Program-made: the position numbers and the translations under genes
Shown: piece by piece, positions 45,014-57,805 of the stretch
Numbering within the stretch: position 1 is the first letter of the stretch
Layout: each line of letters starts with the position of its first letter
Source of the DNA: Tricholoma matsutake
Lineage: Eukaryota; Basidiomycota; Agaricomycetes; Agaricales; Tricholomataceae
Length of the DNA: 64,000 nucleotides
NCBI GenBank assembly: GCA_026075535.2
Contig: AP026540.1
Span: forward strand, 992,001-1,056,000
Reading direction: 5' to 3'
The notes under the pieces: generated by a model
Databases searched by the model: none
What the model saw: the letters and a program-made list of their open reading frames with translations, nothing else
Told to the model about the DNA's origin: nothing

Positions 45014-48000
45014 CTATACCTCCCCAGCCATACGATAGAGTTTTTTGGTGTTTATCACCTTTTCCCTGAGCTGGACGTCCTCTTCCTCCAACGATTCGGA
45101 CAGGTGTGTTGTCAACAATGTTTTGTCAAATGACCTCAGCAGCCTAATTGTGTTCCTCCCTCTGCTCCTAGAGAATGCGACATACGTGCTGAATGGTGTC
45201 AAATTCTCCCTTGGTGGCTTTGCAAGATCAACCACCACGTACTCTAGTGTCTTACCTTGAGCCTTGTAGTCCGTGAATGTGTATGCTCCGGTCAGTGCAG
45301 TTTTCCACCACGTTCTTTCTGCCCATCCCTTGTCTGAATAGGAAATGTTCGTTCGGTAGGAAAAATTGGCAGAACTTCCTGCAGACCTTGGAGCTGAGGA
45401 AAGGTGCCGAGAGAGGGCTTGAAGATCACTACTGCTGGTGGAAACTGTAAGCAGATCTTCTCTGCATCGTCCTTGTGGTGATCTGGCTCTTGGGGGTCCA
45501 GCACAAGTCCCACGATTTCACCATGCATCCCATTGGCCAAATCTGCTTCAGTAGTGATATTGATCACCACCATAGCTTTTGTCCCCATGGCTATCTCCAC
45601 TTGCCTCTCCAGCTTCTCTGTTTCATTCAGCTTCATCCTGCCCATGATCACGCTTTATTCCACAGACGGTCACTGTGGTGTCTTCAGAAGGTGCCAGATA
45701 GAGTGGGTTTCCCAACTTTATGCAGTGCTTGTGGAGCACCGCCAAGTTCCACCTTGTTTGCACTGAATGCCATGGTGTGACCAAGACCGCGCTTGCCCAT
45801 GGTTCTGGTGTGAAATCAGGGATCTTGCATTCGGTGTTTGTGAGGACCAGCTTATCCACCTCATCCAAATCCTCAGGTACACTCCCCCTCCCTCAACCAC
45901 GACAGCAGCTCTGCCCAGCGGCCATCCGTTACTCTTATTTGTTCTGTCAAATTCACAATCACCTCGAATTGCTGGTAAAGATGCCTGCCAATCTGCTGTC
46001 ATTCAGTTTTACTCTGCACGTAATACAATGCCACCCTCGGGTTCCCCACAGGGGGAAATTGATGAAAATCCCCTAGGAGAATGACATTCAAACCCCTGAA
46101 AGGGACAGTGGCATCAACACCATTCAAATCATTGTGCTGGTTTCCCAACACCCCTGCCAAGAACTCCAGAATGTCATTTGTAAGCATTGAATATTTGTCT
46201 ATGATCAAATACCATTTCCCACTGATGTTGGCCAACCTTTTGTTTAGTGTTTTTTTGCTAACCTTGCTCCTTGCGGTGATAGTTCTCGGTATCCCTGCCC
46301 AAGAATGGAGAGTTACTCCCTGAATCAGACTTGCTGCCACACCAGATGTGGCTGTTTTCGCTAGTAGCACTTGGGCTCCCATAAGTTGGAAGGTCATTGT
46401 GATTTCTTTGATCAATGCAGTCTTCCCTGTTCCCCCCGCCCCTTGCACAATCATGAGGAGTTAGAGAGGCCAGTTGTCACTGAGATGAGCCCCTAGATGT
46501 TTTGTCACTATATCATATGCCCTCCTCTGTTCTGTTTTCAGCCATGTGACACCATCCTGCATCTCACTTCGTTCACCATGGTGGTTTGCCATGATCCCCA
46601 CCGGCGCTTCCTCTGGTTGCACTCTCCATTCTGCTTCCACTGGAGCATCTTCTGCTGGCGTGTCCCTGGTGATAGCATGAAGGGTTCTTTCCCATGTGTG
46701 GTAGAGACCCATGTCTTCCAGCAGGGCTGCTAATGCAGGAACCTTAAACACACCACTCACCATCGCTGTTTCAAACATGCCTATGTCCTCCACAATGTTC
46801 ATCGTGATGTCAGCATATCTGGTGTCCCTTGTGTCCCATAGCGTCAATTCTGCAAGCCACACATCCTGTTCTGAAAAGTCTGGTTGGTTTTTGGCAGTAG
46901 CCCAATCCATTTTGATGTCTTGTCATTCACTGATGCTGTCCAACACCTTGGTTTCCCTGGGCTCCTCCTGCCAAGCCACAGCATGGTCAGAACACTCATA
47001 AAAATACTGTATATTCTCAATGATGTGCAGGGTTCTGGGTGCTGCGTCTTCTCAAAATCGATGTAAGGCATGAGGAAAGGTTTCATGGTGCTCCTTCAGC
47101 TCTCTGAGAGTTTGCCAAGGTTTGAGCAGTGCCAGCATACATGCTGCATGCAACTCCTGGAGCTGGCTATCATTGTCTTGGGGAAACCACTGCCCAATAA
47201 AGTTAGGCAATGTCTCATGTCCCTGGGAGTATATGATCCAATATCGATTGTCATGACCGCTGCCTTCCATGTATGCAACCCTCTCATTTCATGGGCATCC
47301 ACATCCTGCTTCATTGTTTCCTGCCTTGCTTTTGCCTCCAGTGTTGTTTGTGTCATATGTGTCCACAAAGTAATTCAGGAAGCTGTAGCCTGCGAGTAGG
47401 TCACCCCTATCCATGTACTCCTTAAGCTGATCTCTCAATGCGAGTTGACCATCTGTTACAGTCACACAGACATAGTCTGCCTGTGTTGTGTAAGATTGGG
47501 GATGTTGAAAGTCTTCCAACTTGGCTCACCTCAGAATTGCAACTGTCATCACGGTCTCCCTCCATAATCGCACATATGTATGCCCTGGCATAGGAGTTAA
47601 CTCGCAGCTTCCTGTTTTGAAGAAAAAGCCCACCTCTTCGGATTTAACACTGGAAATGCTGTCTTCAAAGCAGAAACTACACTGTCCCAATAGATTCCTA
47701 TGTAGTGGTGGGAGAGGTAGCGGTCACCCCATGCCACGAGGTAGCTGATTACTTCTGGCGCACTGAGTTCTTGTTACCTTGTAAGTGTATTGGCACATTG
47801 TTGAATCAGCTTCTTGTTGACATTTGTGCTGTCAGCATTATACTTCTCCTGCTTGCGGTGATATGCAAGCCTCGTCGCTAACAGTGCTGAAGTATTGGAT
47901 GACTTTATCTGTTTTTTTGTCGTGTAGTTTGAAATATAAAATGACAGGTCCTTGGTGTCAGCCCTGTTGGTACTAAATTTGAGGTCATGGTTAGAATGCA

Positions 48001-48829
48001 AACAGTGTAACAAAGGTGGGTTCCAATTGTTGAGGTGTCCGTATGTCCGCTTCGGGCCCCACTGACCATCCTCCTTGATCCAGTCAAAGTCTGAAAGCGG
48101 AAATGGTGCCCGGCGCTTACACTGTTGCCGCCCATTCTTCACTATCAAACAATTTTCAGTACTGCATTTGTGAGGTTGTACTGCTCATGCCAAGTGTCGC
48201 TCCTTATCTGTTGCAAGACTATTGTTCTCAACCTTCAGATCTACTGGCTGAGAATATGTGATTGCCTTGATCTGCTTTATCTTTATCACCTCGCTGGGTG
48301 TTTCTCCATCCAAGTCAGCCTGAATGGTAGCTCCAATGTATGCCATGACTTGTTTCTGAAATCTATCCGTGTGCAGAGCCTCTTTCATCTGTGTTGAAGT
48401 TGGCGCACCTTCCAACCATAGTATCATATGCAGGTGGAGGGCTGGAGGCTGCCTCTGCCCTGAGCTTCCACTGTCCCAATGTATGCAGACAGTGTTCCTA
48501 GCACTCCCTCTTTCCTGCAGATGCAGTTGTTCCCCCTCCACCTCAATGCCTATCAGTGTTCGCAAAATCACTTCACCGTAAAGTGAAAAAACTTTCCTGC
48601 CACATATGGGTCTGCAGCTATATTCAGAGCATGGTCACTTCCATCAGGGCTGTCTGTGGGTGAAAAGTTGTCCATGTTGATCTCCCAACCCCCTGACAAA
48701 ATTCAACAATGAATATAATCTAATATGGTAAAATATCATATACCGACACTTTTTAGACCCTTGGATAACTGTGTTGGAGTACAGTGTTCCCGTCATTGTT
48801 GATTCCATTGCTGAGGCATGGGAACTCAT
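45014..48829 (-). pseudogene. Helitron Rep-helicase, degraded
   Basis: Rolling-circle transposase with an N-terminal HUH nuclease and C-terminal Pif1-type helicase, minus strand. Near 48430 is the HUH motif (LHLHMILWL). At about 47895-47930 is the two-tyrosine motif FYISNYTTKKQ (Y-x3-Y-x2-K). Central blocks include YSFLNYFVDTYD and LPNFIGQWFPQDNDSQLQEL. Helicase: TEQRRAYDIVTKHL, Walker A GAGGTGKT (46419-46442), Walker B region LIIDKYSML, LLGDFHQFPPVG, LYQQFEVIVNLTEQIRVTDG, AMVVINITTEADLANGMHGE, TDYKAQGKTLEY and the end TYVAFSRSRGRNTIRLL with a stop at 45014. Lesions: a 1-bp frameshift near 48572, TAA at 46461-46463, TGA at 45999-46001, and frameshifts near 45870, 45645 and 45300. Lys replaces the Walker B Glu. 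Confidence 0.92.
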
Positions 48830-51020
48830 GGCAGTACATCACATTCACAATGATCTTTCAATACTTACCTCCTAGTTGTTTTGTGACAATGGTCACCAAT
48901 GGCCTGGACTAAGATGAACAACAACGACAACAATGTGACAGCAACAGCGATGCGGCAAGAAAGACACATGAAGAACTGGTGCAGGCGACAGCGATGGTGG
49001 CATACAAAGAAGAAAACAAGAAAAACAGCCCAAGAGATGTTGACGACACCTCTTGGGCCATAAGTAAGTTTTGTTTCTTTTGTTCTCACATTTTGTTCCT
49101 ACTACATTTTTCAGGTAATAATTTGATGATGACAGCTATGACCAGCACCAAGGGCAAATGACAGCGACAACGACCTGGCCCCCACCACTGCCGCTGCACA
49201 ATGGAGAGTACTACAAAAACAACAACAAGGACAATGGGGACCACCACAAGATGATGACGTGGGCACTGCATCAATGGGGACAGGGATGACAGGGATGGGG
49301 ATGATGCCATGACACAAACTGCAGCAAGCGGCAGACAACCAGGTGGACAACGAGGAAGGGAATTAAGGTGGAAAGCACAGGTGCCAAAGACAGCGCTGTA
49401 CGATGAGGGAGGAACACAAAAAGGGCCCAAGGGACATCAACGATGTCTCTTGGGCCATAGGTATTTTTTTTTCTTGTCTCATTTCATTTTTTATTACTAA
49501 CAAAAATTTTAGGTCTGCCCAGACCAGGAAATGAACAAGGAGACCTAGCGGCATAGCGACAAGGGGAATGCCTGGGATGGGGACAACCTGGACGATGGCG
49601 AGGACACCAGGGAAGAGGACAACGACGAGGAAGAGAATGGCAACAACAAAGAGGATGGCAACAATGAGAACAATGACAATGAAGGCCCAGCAAACTGGGA
49701 TGATGAGGACAGGATGACAGGCATGGCCCAGCACCCACTGCCATCACTGCGACCACGAAATGACAGTGGGGACAAAGATGAGGCTGGACCACAGGACGAT
49801 CAGGACAGCAGCAGCAGAAGATGGTGAGGGGAGGAGGGCCATGTATGCTCTTCGCTAGGTGAATGTCCACAAGTTAATGCTTGCACATGTAGGATGTATG
49901 GGTCGAGGCTTATAGACTTCTACTATGTAGTGATGTGGATGCTCAACAGGATCCTGCTGCAGGGAAATTGAAATATATGTTTTTTTCCCCTGGAAGCCAA
50001 AAAATAACAAAATGTGTGGAAGTATCTGAAGGTTGACACCTGCCACATATCTAATATATATTCCGGGAAGTGAAAATACAATCAGGAAACATTGGAAAGT
50101 GGAAGACATATCTGAGAGGAATCAAACATATGAATGGAATACATTATGAAGTGAAGACATCTGTAAATATTGTGGGCCTGTCAAACCTGACTCCTGAGAA
50201 TTGGTACATAGAATAGAAGGCCCATCAATCAAGCATCAATCATATAAGAAGCACATCCTCAGAGGCTCAAATACAGATCTAAATGCAAGATAACAATCTA
50301 TAATTAGCCAGAGGGTGGGCAAGTCACCGATGGGCCAACGATCAGCAGCCTCTGGGCATTGTGGGAGACATCCAGTAGGGAACGGAACAGAACAGTAACT
50401 ACAGTTGTTTTGATATATCAATCTGTCCTCTAATTGACAGTTGTACATGTATCAGCTATAAACAGTAACTACAGGTGTTTATATATCATCCTGCCAGCAT
50501 CTGGTGTCTGGTGAAACCCTCAGTTGGGCAACAGGTCTTACTTTGCATTAGGAGAATGCAGGGACCCCTCTGGTGAAACCCTCAGGAATTACACCTGGTG
50601 ACAATGAGCCCCTATGTTACAGGAGAACACAGCAGAGACAAACAATATGCTCTGCATCAGTAATGTTGGGGTCAACTACACAGCACTACATAGTGCTCCA
50701 TAGCATCATAGTGTCGTAGCATGGTTCTTTCATTCTGTAGATATCCATAGCTACCTTGTTTACATAGTCTCATACTTCCACTATGTAGTGCTATGTAGTG
50801 CTTCGTAGTGCTCTCTAGACAAGGTTCTATCAGCAAAAATCTATTATTAATCTTACAATTATTTTATGTTCAATATCTTCAAGACATTAAGAGCAAAACA
50901 AAAATCTATTCCACAATATTATACTACTACTACCTATTACACTTGTATTGTCTACTGAGAAGTTCATATCTGTCCATTAACAAAACTTACATGACTGACC
51001 TGGCACATTCCATGGAACGC
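48830..51020. other. repeat-rich, partly coding-like region without a clear gene
   Basis: 48900-49860 is full of AAC, GAC and AAG triplets and holds two related cassettes (48900-49075 and 49150-49460). Each ends in a hairpin (49028-49058, 49424-49456) that encodes PRDVDDTSWA or PRDINDVSWA-like peptides followed by an intron-donor-like site. 49500-49830 encodes an acidic Asn/Asp-rich frame. It could be an exon-duplicated fast-evolving gene or simple-sequence DNA. 49860-51020 shows nothing recognisable. Confidence 0.35.
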
Positions 51021-52398
51021 ATGTTGATAGGTCCACCTCGTCGTTCAAGCTCGGAAAAAACATCTACGATCATTGTCAAAGCTCTATAAAGTTCTACAGA
51101 CCTCTACAAAGCTCTACGAACCCATACGAACCCCTCCAAAGCTCTACGACGCTCTACAAAGCTCTACAAAGTCACGAGAATGCTTCGAAATCCTTCGCAA
51201 CACTTTGAAACTCTTTGTGACACCTCGAAATTCTTTGTATGCCTTCGGCCGCCATAATACAACTCCCCCGACCTTCGAACAGCTCAGGATATACACGTGG
51301 AGCATCGTCGATGGGTTCCGAACCAGTATCGAGCAATATCGCAGCGATATCGGCCTTCAAACCAGTCCGATATTTCCTCAACCGACTTCGAAAATCATCG
51401 AACATTGCAAATCGACATCGGACACTATATCGCCATCCGAATAATCATCGCACACATGCCAGACGTATTCCCTACCATTGTCAAACAATATCGCACTGAT
51501 ATCGGGGCCATGAACGAAGTCCGAAGAATCTTCGAAAATCTTCGAAAAACATCGACCCTCGAAAAACATCGTCGGACACAGTATTTCCTGTTCGAACGAT
51601 CTTCGGACACATGCTGGACACATGGGACACTATATCGAGTATATCGAACACATTTCGACCGCATGTGAATGCATACAATCTGCTCAAAGCAGTTTCCGAT
51701 CTTTTATTCAACTTATAACAAGGACAGTCTGGTTTTAGCTATTCTTTCTTATTATTTCTTCATCATGTGTTATATTCACCCCTTCTAGGCTCGCTTTATT
51801 GTTCTGATATACTTATATTGTCTTTTGCCTCGAGTTTTCCACATGTTTGCCTCATGTTCTCTAGCCTTTTTAGGTACTTTCTTTATTTTATATAAAAAGA
51901 TGTACTAGATACAAAGAAAAACAAGAAAGTCGTTGTCTTCCTCCCAGATCACAGTGATTTGAGAGTTCAGTTTAGTCTTATTCAGTCCGAAGTTTGGTGT
52001 TTTACGCTAAACTTCCTTGAAATTCCTTGAAATTCCTCACATTACACTATTTTTGCTCTTGTTTCCCTCGATTCACCTTTGCTTTGCTTCTACTACTCGC
52101 CTGGTCCCCCGATCTTGCATCCAATCATATTTGTGCACTCGAAATTCCTCGAAACTTCTTCGAAAAATATTGCGACATCTCAAAAAGCATTGCAACGTCT
52201 CAAAAATCATCGCAAGTCCTCGAAACACATTCTTTTAGCTTCGAACTGCTTTGACAAGCAGTCCTTCTATGGCTATTTGACAGTTGATCTGACAGGTGAT
52301 GTCTAGAGGGCCTCGCATCCTTCCTCTGACTTGTGTTATACCATCCAAAGCCATTTTGTGGGTTTTGTTTGGGTTTCCGGGTTGAGCATCATCAACGT
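51021..52398. mobile_element. solo Ty3/gypsy LTR (copy B, 51025-52394)
   Basis: Starts TGATAGGTCCACCTCG like copy C and ends GAGCATCATCA like copy D. Flanks are ATGT (51021-51024) and ACGT (52395-52398), a 4-bp duplication with one C/T change. The 5' third (51080-51200) has its own minisatellite based on AAAGCTCTACRA. The shared 3' end includes CCTCGCATCCTTCCTCTGAC. All frames inside are spurious. Confidence 0.87.
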
Positions 52399-54130
52399 CA
52401 TTGCACATTGTGCAGCCAATGTCGAGGGTGCACCCACAAACTACCCTACAAGAAGTTGCTCGTAGGCATGGGGGGCAGGTGCTGTGTCAATCACCATCGT
52501 TACATAGGCTGGGGATTGTCTTGTCTTTGGGTACCTGGTGCTGGTGTCGTTGTCGAGAGCCACCGCTGTCACAATGCATGCTGCAGGCTTGCAGGTGCTG
52601 GTTTTTTGGGGGGTTGGTGTGATATAGTGCAGAGGTGGGTCCAGGTGGATGCTTACCTGGCTCTCCTGGCACTCGGCCACCATGATTCACACCACAAGCA
52701 GGAACTTGCAAGCATTGGGGCAGGAGCTGGGCCTCATGGCAAACAGTTCCTATTTTGGGGAGGGTGAGCTGTGATGTGGTAGGCAATGGGGTTCAGGTGG
52801 GTACTTACATGGCTCTCCCGGCACTGAGCCACCACTGATGCATGCTGCGAGAGGGACCTTGCAGGCATGGGAGCAGGCACTGGGCCTCGTCATCCCTGGT
52901 TTCAGGGGAGGTTAGCTGTGATGTGGCATGGCAATGGGTTCAAGTGGGGGCTTACCTGGCTCTCCTAGCACTGCTACTTGGTCTCCAAGACATAAACGAG
53001 CCCCACATTTCATTTGGATGGGGAGGGCCATAGATTGGGCATGGTTGGGCATCATCTTGCATCCTCATTTGTTGTTATGAGTAGCTTACATCCTAAAAAG
53101 ATGAGTGAGGCAATATTTAGATGATAAGAACAAGAAACAAATATAAAAAAACAGCTTACTGTGGGCCCAAACAACATCTACCGTCATTTGGGCCTCCCTT
53201 GCATCCGAAATACCATGTTTGCCACATGGGCAACACTTTCAGCATGGCAAGTGGTGGTGGAGTGGCAGTAGTATTGATGGAGAGAGGAAGGTGGCAGGAT
53301 CTGATGAGACAATGACAGGGGAATGGACAGAAGGCTAAGCTTGATGGGAATGCTGAGCTCGACAATTTTCTATGAAATTCAACATACATGTGACTTGACA
53401 TTAGGGCAGGGTTACTCAACTTAGCACAAAGATCGAAATGAGCTCTCAGAAATGTCATGCCGGTGTGATGCCAGCAACAATGGCAAGAAGTGTGGGAAAC
53501 AATTTGGCCAGGAAGATTAGTTCCCACAGTTCTTTGTGGTGGAAAAGTGGTGGTTCCTAGAATATAAAAGGGGTAAATGCTAGGCAGTGCTATATCGAGC
53601 ACTGTCGTTGTTATGGGCACTATGGGTGCTATGTCATTTGGCGTGTTTGCTATGTGTGCTATAGATTGCCATGGGAAAACTCCAACATTGCTGATGTGCT
53701 GACTCACATCTGAACACATGACTATGCACCAAACCCTAAGTGCTGATCTCCTTACCATGGCATTACAGCATGTTCTCTGAGCATGGTTATGAATGAAAAT
53801 GAGCAAATCAGCCTGGTTGGCGCACAATGTGAGTGGGTACAGTCGTGTGACTTTGCTGATCTTGAAGCCTATGGCCTGCAAGCTTGTATGGTTGGCAGTG
53901 CTATGTAAGTGTGCAGGGATCAACGCTTGCATTGCGTAAAGACCTACAACATCAGGAAAATCAAATGCCGACTTATTATACTCAATGCTCCTTATTCTTA
54001 CTTAAAGTCAAAATTAAGCAGTATCAAGCAAACAGCTGTTAAGGAGATCTTGCTTAGAATATGTAGGGTCATTTCCTGAATTAAGCAAATTTATCCTTAT
54101 TTGCTTCCTTAGTGCTTCCTTATTTCGCTT
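52399..54130. other. tandem repeat of about 150 bp, then an unassigned stretch
   Basis: From about 52460 to 52980 a GC-richer unit of about 150 bp recurs (anchors CTTACCTGGCTCTCC at 52654, ACTTACATGGCTCTCC at 52804 and CTTACCTGGCTCTCC at 52952). Then a 258-codon minus-strand frame (53156-53932) rich in His, Cys and Ser is open by chance or a relic; I recognise nothing in it and would not call it a gene. Confidence 0.4.
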
Positions 54131-54399
54131 ATTCTAAGTATGTGCTATGACATCAAGGGATTTTTAAGGAGCAGCCTAAGGCCATTAAGCAGCAAAAAAG
54201 TAGATGTAAGCATAGTTTTAAGCATCAAAAATCTCAGAAGGTGGTCAATAAAACTCTCATAAGCATCATTAAGGAAAGTCAGCCAGAAAAACAAGTATAT
54301 TCCATCATCTAAGGAAGTACGGAAAGTGTAGTCTAAGTGAAATTTAAGATCATAAGGGAATCCATCATACATATAAGAAATAGGGAACAAAAAGCAGCA

Positions 54400-56215
54400 T
54401 TATATTTGAATTGGCAGGGGCCCTTGAACATTGCGTTGTCGTTAACAGCACTTGATTGGATGATCCTGTGAGGTGCTTCACTGAAGAGTGCATCCCAGAT
54501 CTTCTGCATAGCTGTGCATCCAACCTTGACATTGTGCTCGAAGAGATTGTCTTGCCGAGAGACGTGCATCATAAATGTTGGGACGAAAATGCGATGCCAG
54601 ACCTGGCAATCGATGGAAGATGGAAGATCGTCATTCTTGAATTTCTTGTTGGTGTCCATCGCTTTGGGTTTTTTTCGGTCACGAGTGCCTAGTTTAGATG
54701 TGAGTTACAGCAATTCATACATCAAGATAAAAATGTGCTTACCTTGCTGTTCAAGCATCTCTTGCCTTTGATGGGAGAGGCATAGGCCACATCGCGTTCA
54801 ATGCCAGCCATTTCCTCATGATCTGAGAGACCTCCATCATACATGTAGATAGAATCTGGATCTTGTTTGACTTTGGCAGGGTCTTGAACACTAGTGATTG
54901 TGATAGCACTGGTAAAAACAGAGCTGGCAGCATGGGAAGAAGTGCTCATTAGTGCAGGTGCAGTGGAGCCATAGTAGTTGGTGCTCAATTTCCCTGTTTT
55001 GACTGAGTTGGCCTGACTCATAGGGCGGCTTGTTGGTTTTGCATTGGATGGGATAGACTTCGCCCAAGACTCGACCAAGTACTTCATCTTGTTTGCAGGG
55101 GGGTCACTAAGCAACCAATAGAACAATGTCGTGGGATTGAGAGTTAGCATGTGGAGTGTCAACTCAAAGGAGTTGTGACATACGTGGTGTCATTCAGTGG
55201 GAGATCAATGTGGTAGTTCTGATTTGGATGCTTGACAGGGCAGTTGGTGATTGATTGATCTCCTTCAAGCTTCTCCACATCCTCTTTCTCACTCCCTTCC
55301 CCTCGTCGATTCCACTGGGGACCATCACCAAAATGCTTGGGTACACCCTTCAATGGATTTTTCATCTCAGTAACCACTGCTTGCCTTCTCCTCTGCCTGC
55401 CGCTTCTCTCTCACTCCGCCATTGTTGCCCATTTGACCTTGTTGAATGGCTGCAATGGCCTCATGGACACTCTCTTTCTTCTTACCCATCTTCTCCATCG
55501 ATTTCTCTATGACTTTAGACTTCTTCGATGGTGGCACTTCCATGTCACTTTCAACAGCAGCAGAGCCCTCAGTCTTGGTAGCATGCCCTCTCACCTTTGG
55601 CTTCCAATGCTTCAATGGCAGATTTACTCCATTGCTATCAGTCTTCTCTTCTATCTGTCCCCACCTTGATGACATCTGTGCCTTCTTCGGTGCCAGCAGC
55701 TCACTGTCACTGTCGGAATTCTCGGTAATGGTGGTAAGCTGTTTGGTGGCTGTTGAACTGGCATTTCCGACCATGCCTGGCTTTGTCACTTTGCTGGCAG
55801 CTGCTGCTGGAGTCGCTTTCATCTTCCTCTTTGGTATGGGCATAACTTCTGCAGATTGAACGGAATTATCTGACTCATCATCAGACTCATTAGGTGGGAT
55901 GTATGTATCCTTATTAAGGTTAGGCTCATCATCCTTACTGGTCCCAAGACCTGTCTCCAAATCAGGATGGCTGTCACGAGGCGTGAAGTTGGGTTGAGGC
56001 ATGGCATCAATGAGGTCCTCGTTGTCTCTGGCATTACTCTCAAATGCAGCGATGCGCTTGATATGGGCTTCTTGTGCCTGCTTCTTGGCCACATTAGCTG
56101 CTTTCTTGGCATTAGCAGCTGCCTTCACCTCCACTGAGGTTCGACGTGGTGCAGGTTTGATAGCCAGGCCCGGGTGTTTGGCGGTGTTAGATGCACGAGT
56201 TACACAGGAAGACAT
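54400..56215 (-). CDS. conserved Agaricomycete hypothetical protein, probably truncated
   Basis: The first frame starts at 56215 with MSSCVTRASNTAKHPGLAIK and PAPRRTSVEVKAAANAKKAA, followed by a coiled coil, TYIPPNESDDESDN, basic and acidic low-complexity parts and LPLKHWKPKVRGHATK. Near 55370 the frame shifts by one base relative to the next segment (EMKNPLKGVPKHFGDGPQWN to LNDTT). A GTATGT intron (about 55177-55093) leads to DPPANKMKYLVESWAKSIPS and YMYDGGLSDHEE; a GTAAGC intron (about 54740-54689) leads to CQVWHRIFVPTFMMHVSRQD and AMQKIWDALFSEAPHRI. I recall this layout as a common, uncharacterised Agaricomycete family. The C-terminus seems lost after 54430. Nuclear basic segments are present; function unknown. 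Confidence 0.6.
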
Positions 56216-57058
56216 GTAGCGAGAGGGTTGTAGGTTTTGTGGAGTAAATGTCAGCTGTGCAATGTGTTTGGTTGAACTTTGAACTTAGCTGATTCAAATT
56301 CTGATATTTCCATGCCTGTCAATGCTCGAATTCCCATGCTCACTTCGCATTTATAGTTCTTCTACAGTTTACACATGTCCACTCACCCTTTTCTCATACA
56401 TATATCTACTTGCCTGTAGACTACCCATTTTTGGATTTCCTCTCCTGCCTGCATCCTCACCTGTATTTCTGAACTATTCAAATTTCCAGCTCTTGTCATA
56501 CTAATCTATACTCCGAGAGTCCTTGGCCATATCACCTTGCCCATTGTGTCTATTCTTGCCTCCTCTCATATTTTGACTTCCTCTCGTGGTTCAGGCCTCA
56601 CCTTTGTTCCTGCATTTCTGTTTTGTTGTGTCTTGGGGCCTTTGTGCCTATCTGTGAGTACGGTGTAACCATGCAGCATAGATCATGTGACCATTGTAGT
56701 AGTAGAATCAACCTTGCACAGACATGTGCTTGTCTGTGCCCACACACGTGCTTGGTTTGCCAACACACTCCCTTTCCTCTCCAAGTCTCTGTGTACTGTG
56801 CATCTGGTCAGGCACAATGTGTTCAACACACTTTTTTTACCACATTGTGCTGCCTGCATCCTGCTCAAATTGTTATATCTGCTTGTGGTGTCACTACCTG
56901 TGGCTTTACCCTGCCTGTGGTTATTCCATATTCATACTCCATCAGTATTTGCACTCCTCCCTGAAACCAAATCTTACAGCTGAACCTTGCTGTGTTCCTG
57001 CATTATCTGCACACATTCCTACCAGCCTACCCTTTTACCTGCACCTCTATCACAAGGA
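56216..57058. other. region upstream of Plavaka-2, no recognised gene
   Basis: Pyrimidine-rich on the plus strand (CCTGCCTG-like motifs). It may contain the terminal region of the Plavaka element whose transposase starts at 57061, but I could not identify a CACTA-type terminus. Confidence 0.35.
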
Positions 57059-57060
57059 GA

Positions 57061-57805
57061 ATGTCTTCCTCTCAAAACATGCAGAACAGTGTCTATACTC
57101 CTGCAGCTCATCGCCCTAAATTCCAGTGTTTGCAGTGCATTCGGCAATTTTATAACAGAGCTGGACTCAAGAACCATGTTCATGCAAAGCATGGGTCTCA
57201 GGCAACTAGTAGTCATACATCATCTCCAGTTCCTGACCATCCCCCATCTCCTCAACATTCAGACAGTGAAGGGGAACCTTTACATCCAGATAATGTTTCA
57301 TTTGAAATTTGTGATCAAGAATTTCCTGGCCCATCACCACCTCTTTTTTCCCCTGATGATGCACCCATGGATGTTGACTTTGAACTACCATTTCCTGATG
57401 ACAATAATGAGGATGATGATTATGGCTACAACAATGGCATTAATTTATATGATCATGATCTCCATGGTAGTGATGGTCACAGCTCCCCTCCCATTATTCC
57501 AAGCAGTCCACAGCATGAATCCAGGTCACATGGACATCATAAAACACCTGCAAATGATAAGTTTCTCAGGAGAGTCTATCATGATAAACTCAATGGTGAG
57601 TTTCTGTTGGATTTTTTGTTATTTCAAATTTTAAATAATTTATGTATCACATCCAGGTCAGAAATGTCATCAACATGGTGTTAATATTGTTGAGGACTCT
57701 CCTCCTTCTCCTCGTGAATCTGACCATGGGCCCAATGACTGGACACCATATGCAGGGCGGGTTGAATTTGAACTTGCTGATTTTCTCTATTGTCAAAATC
57801 AAATG
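57061..57805 (+). pseudogene. Plavaka-type transposase N-terminus with C2H2 finger, interrupted
   Basis: It starts MSSSQNMQNSVYTPAAHRPK, then a single C2H2 zinc finger (FQCLQCIRQFYNRAGLKNHV followed by HAKH), then a Ser/Pro- and Asp-rich linker (PDDNNEDDDYGYNNG). A GTGAGT donor at 57597 and an acceptor at about 57658 remove a 60-bp intron; the next exon gives SPRESDHGPNDWTPYAGRVE, FELADFLYCQNQM. This is the known N-terminal arrangement of basidiomycete Plavaka/Tnp2-like transposases. It ends exactly where the chromovirus LTR begins (57806). The N-terminal part itself has no visible lesion. Confidence 0.82.

Noticed and set aside
53156..53932. 258-codon minus-strand frame
   Set aside because: No recognisable domain, odd composition, no splice context and no conserved blocks; probably a chance frame in a GC-richer patch.
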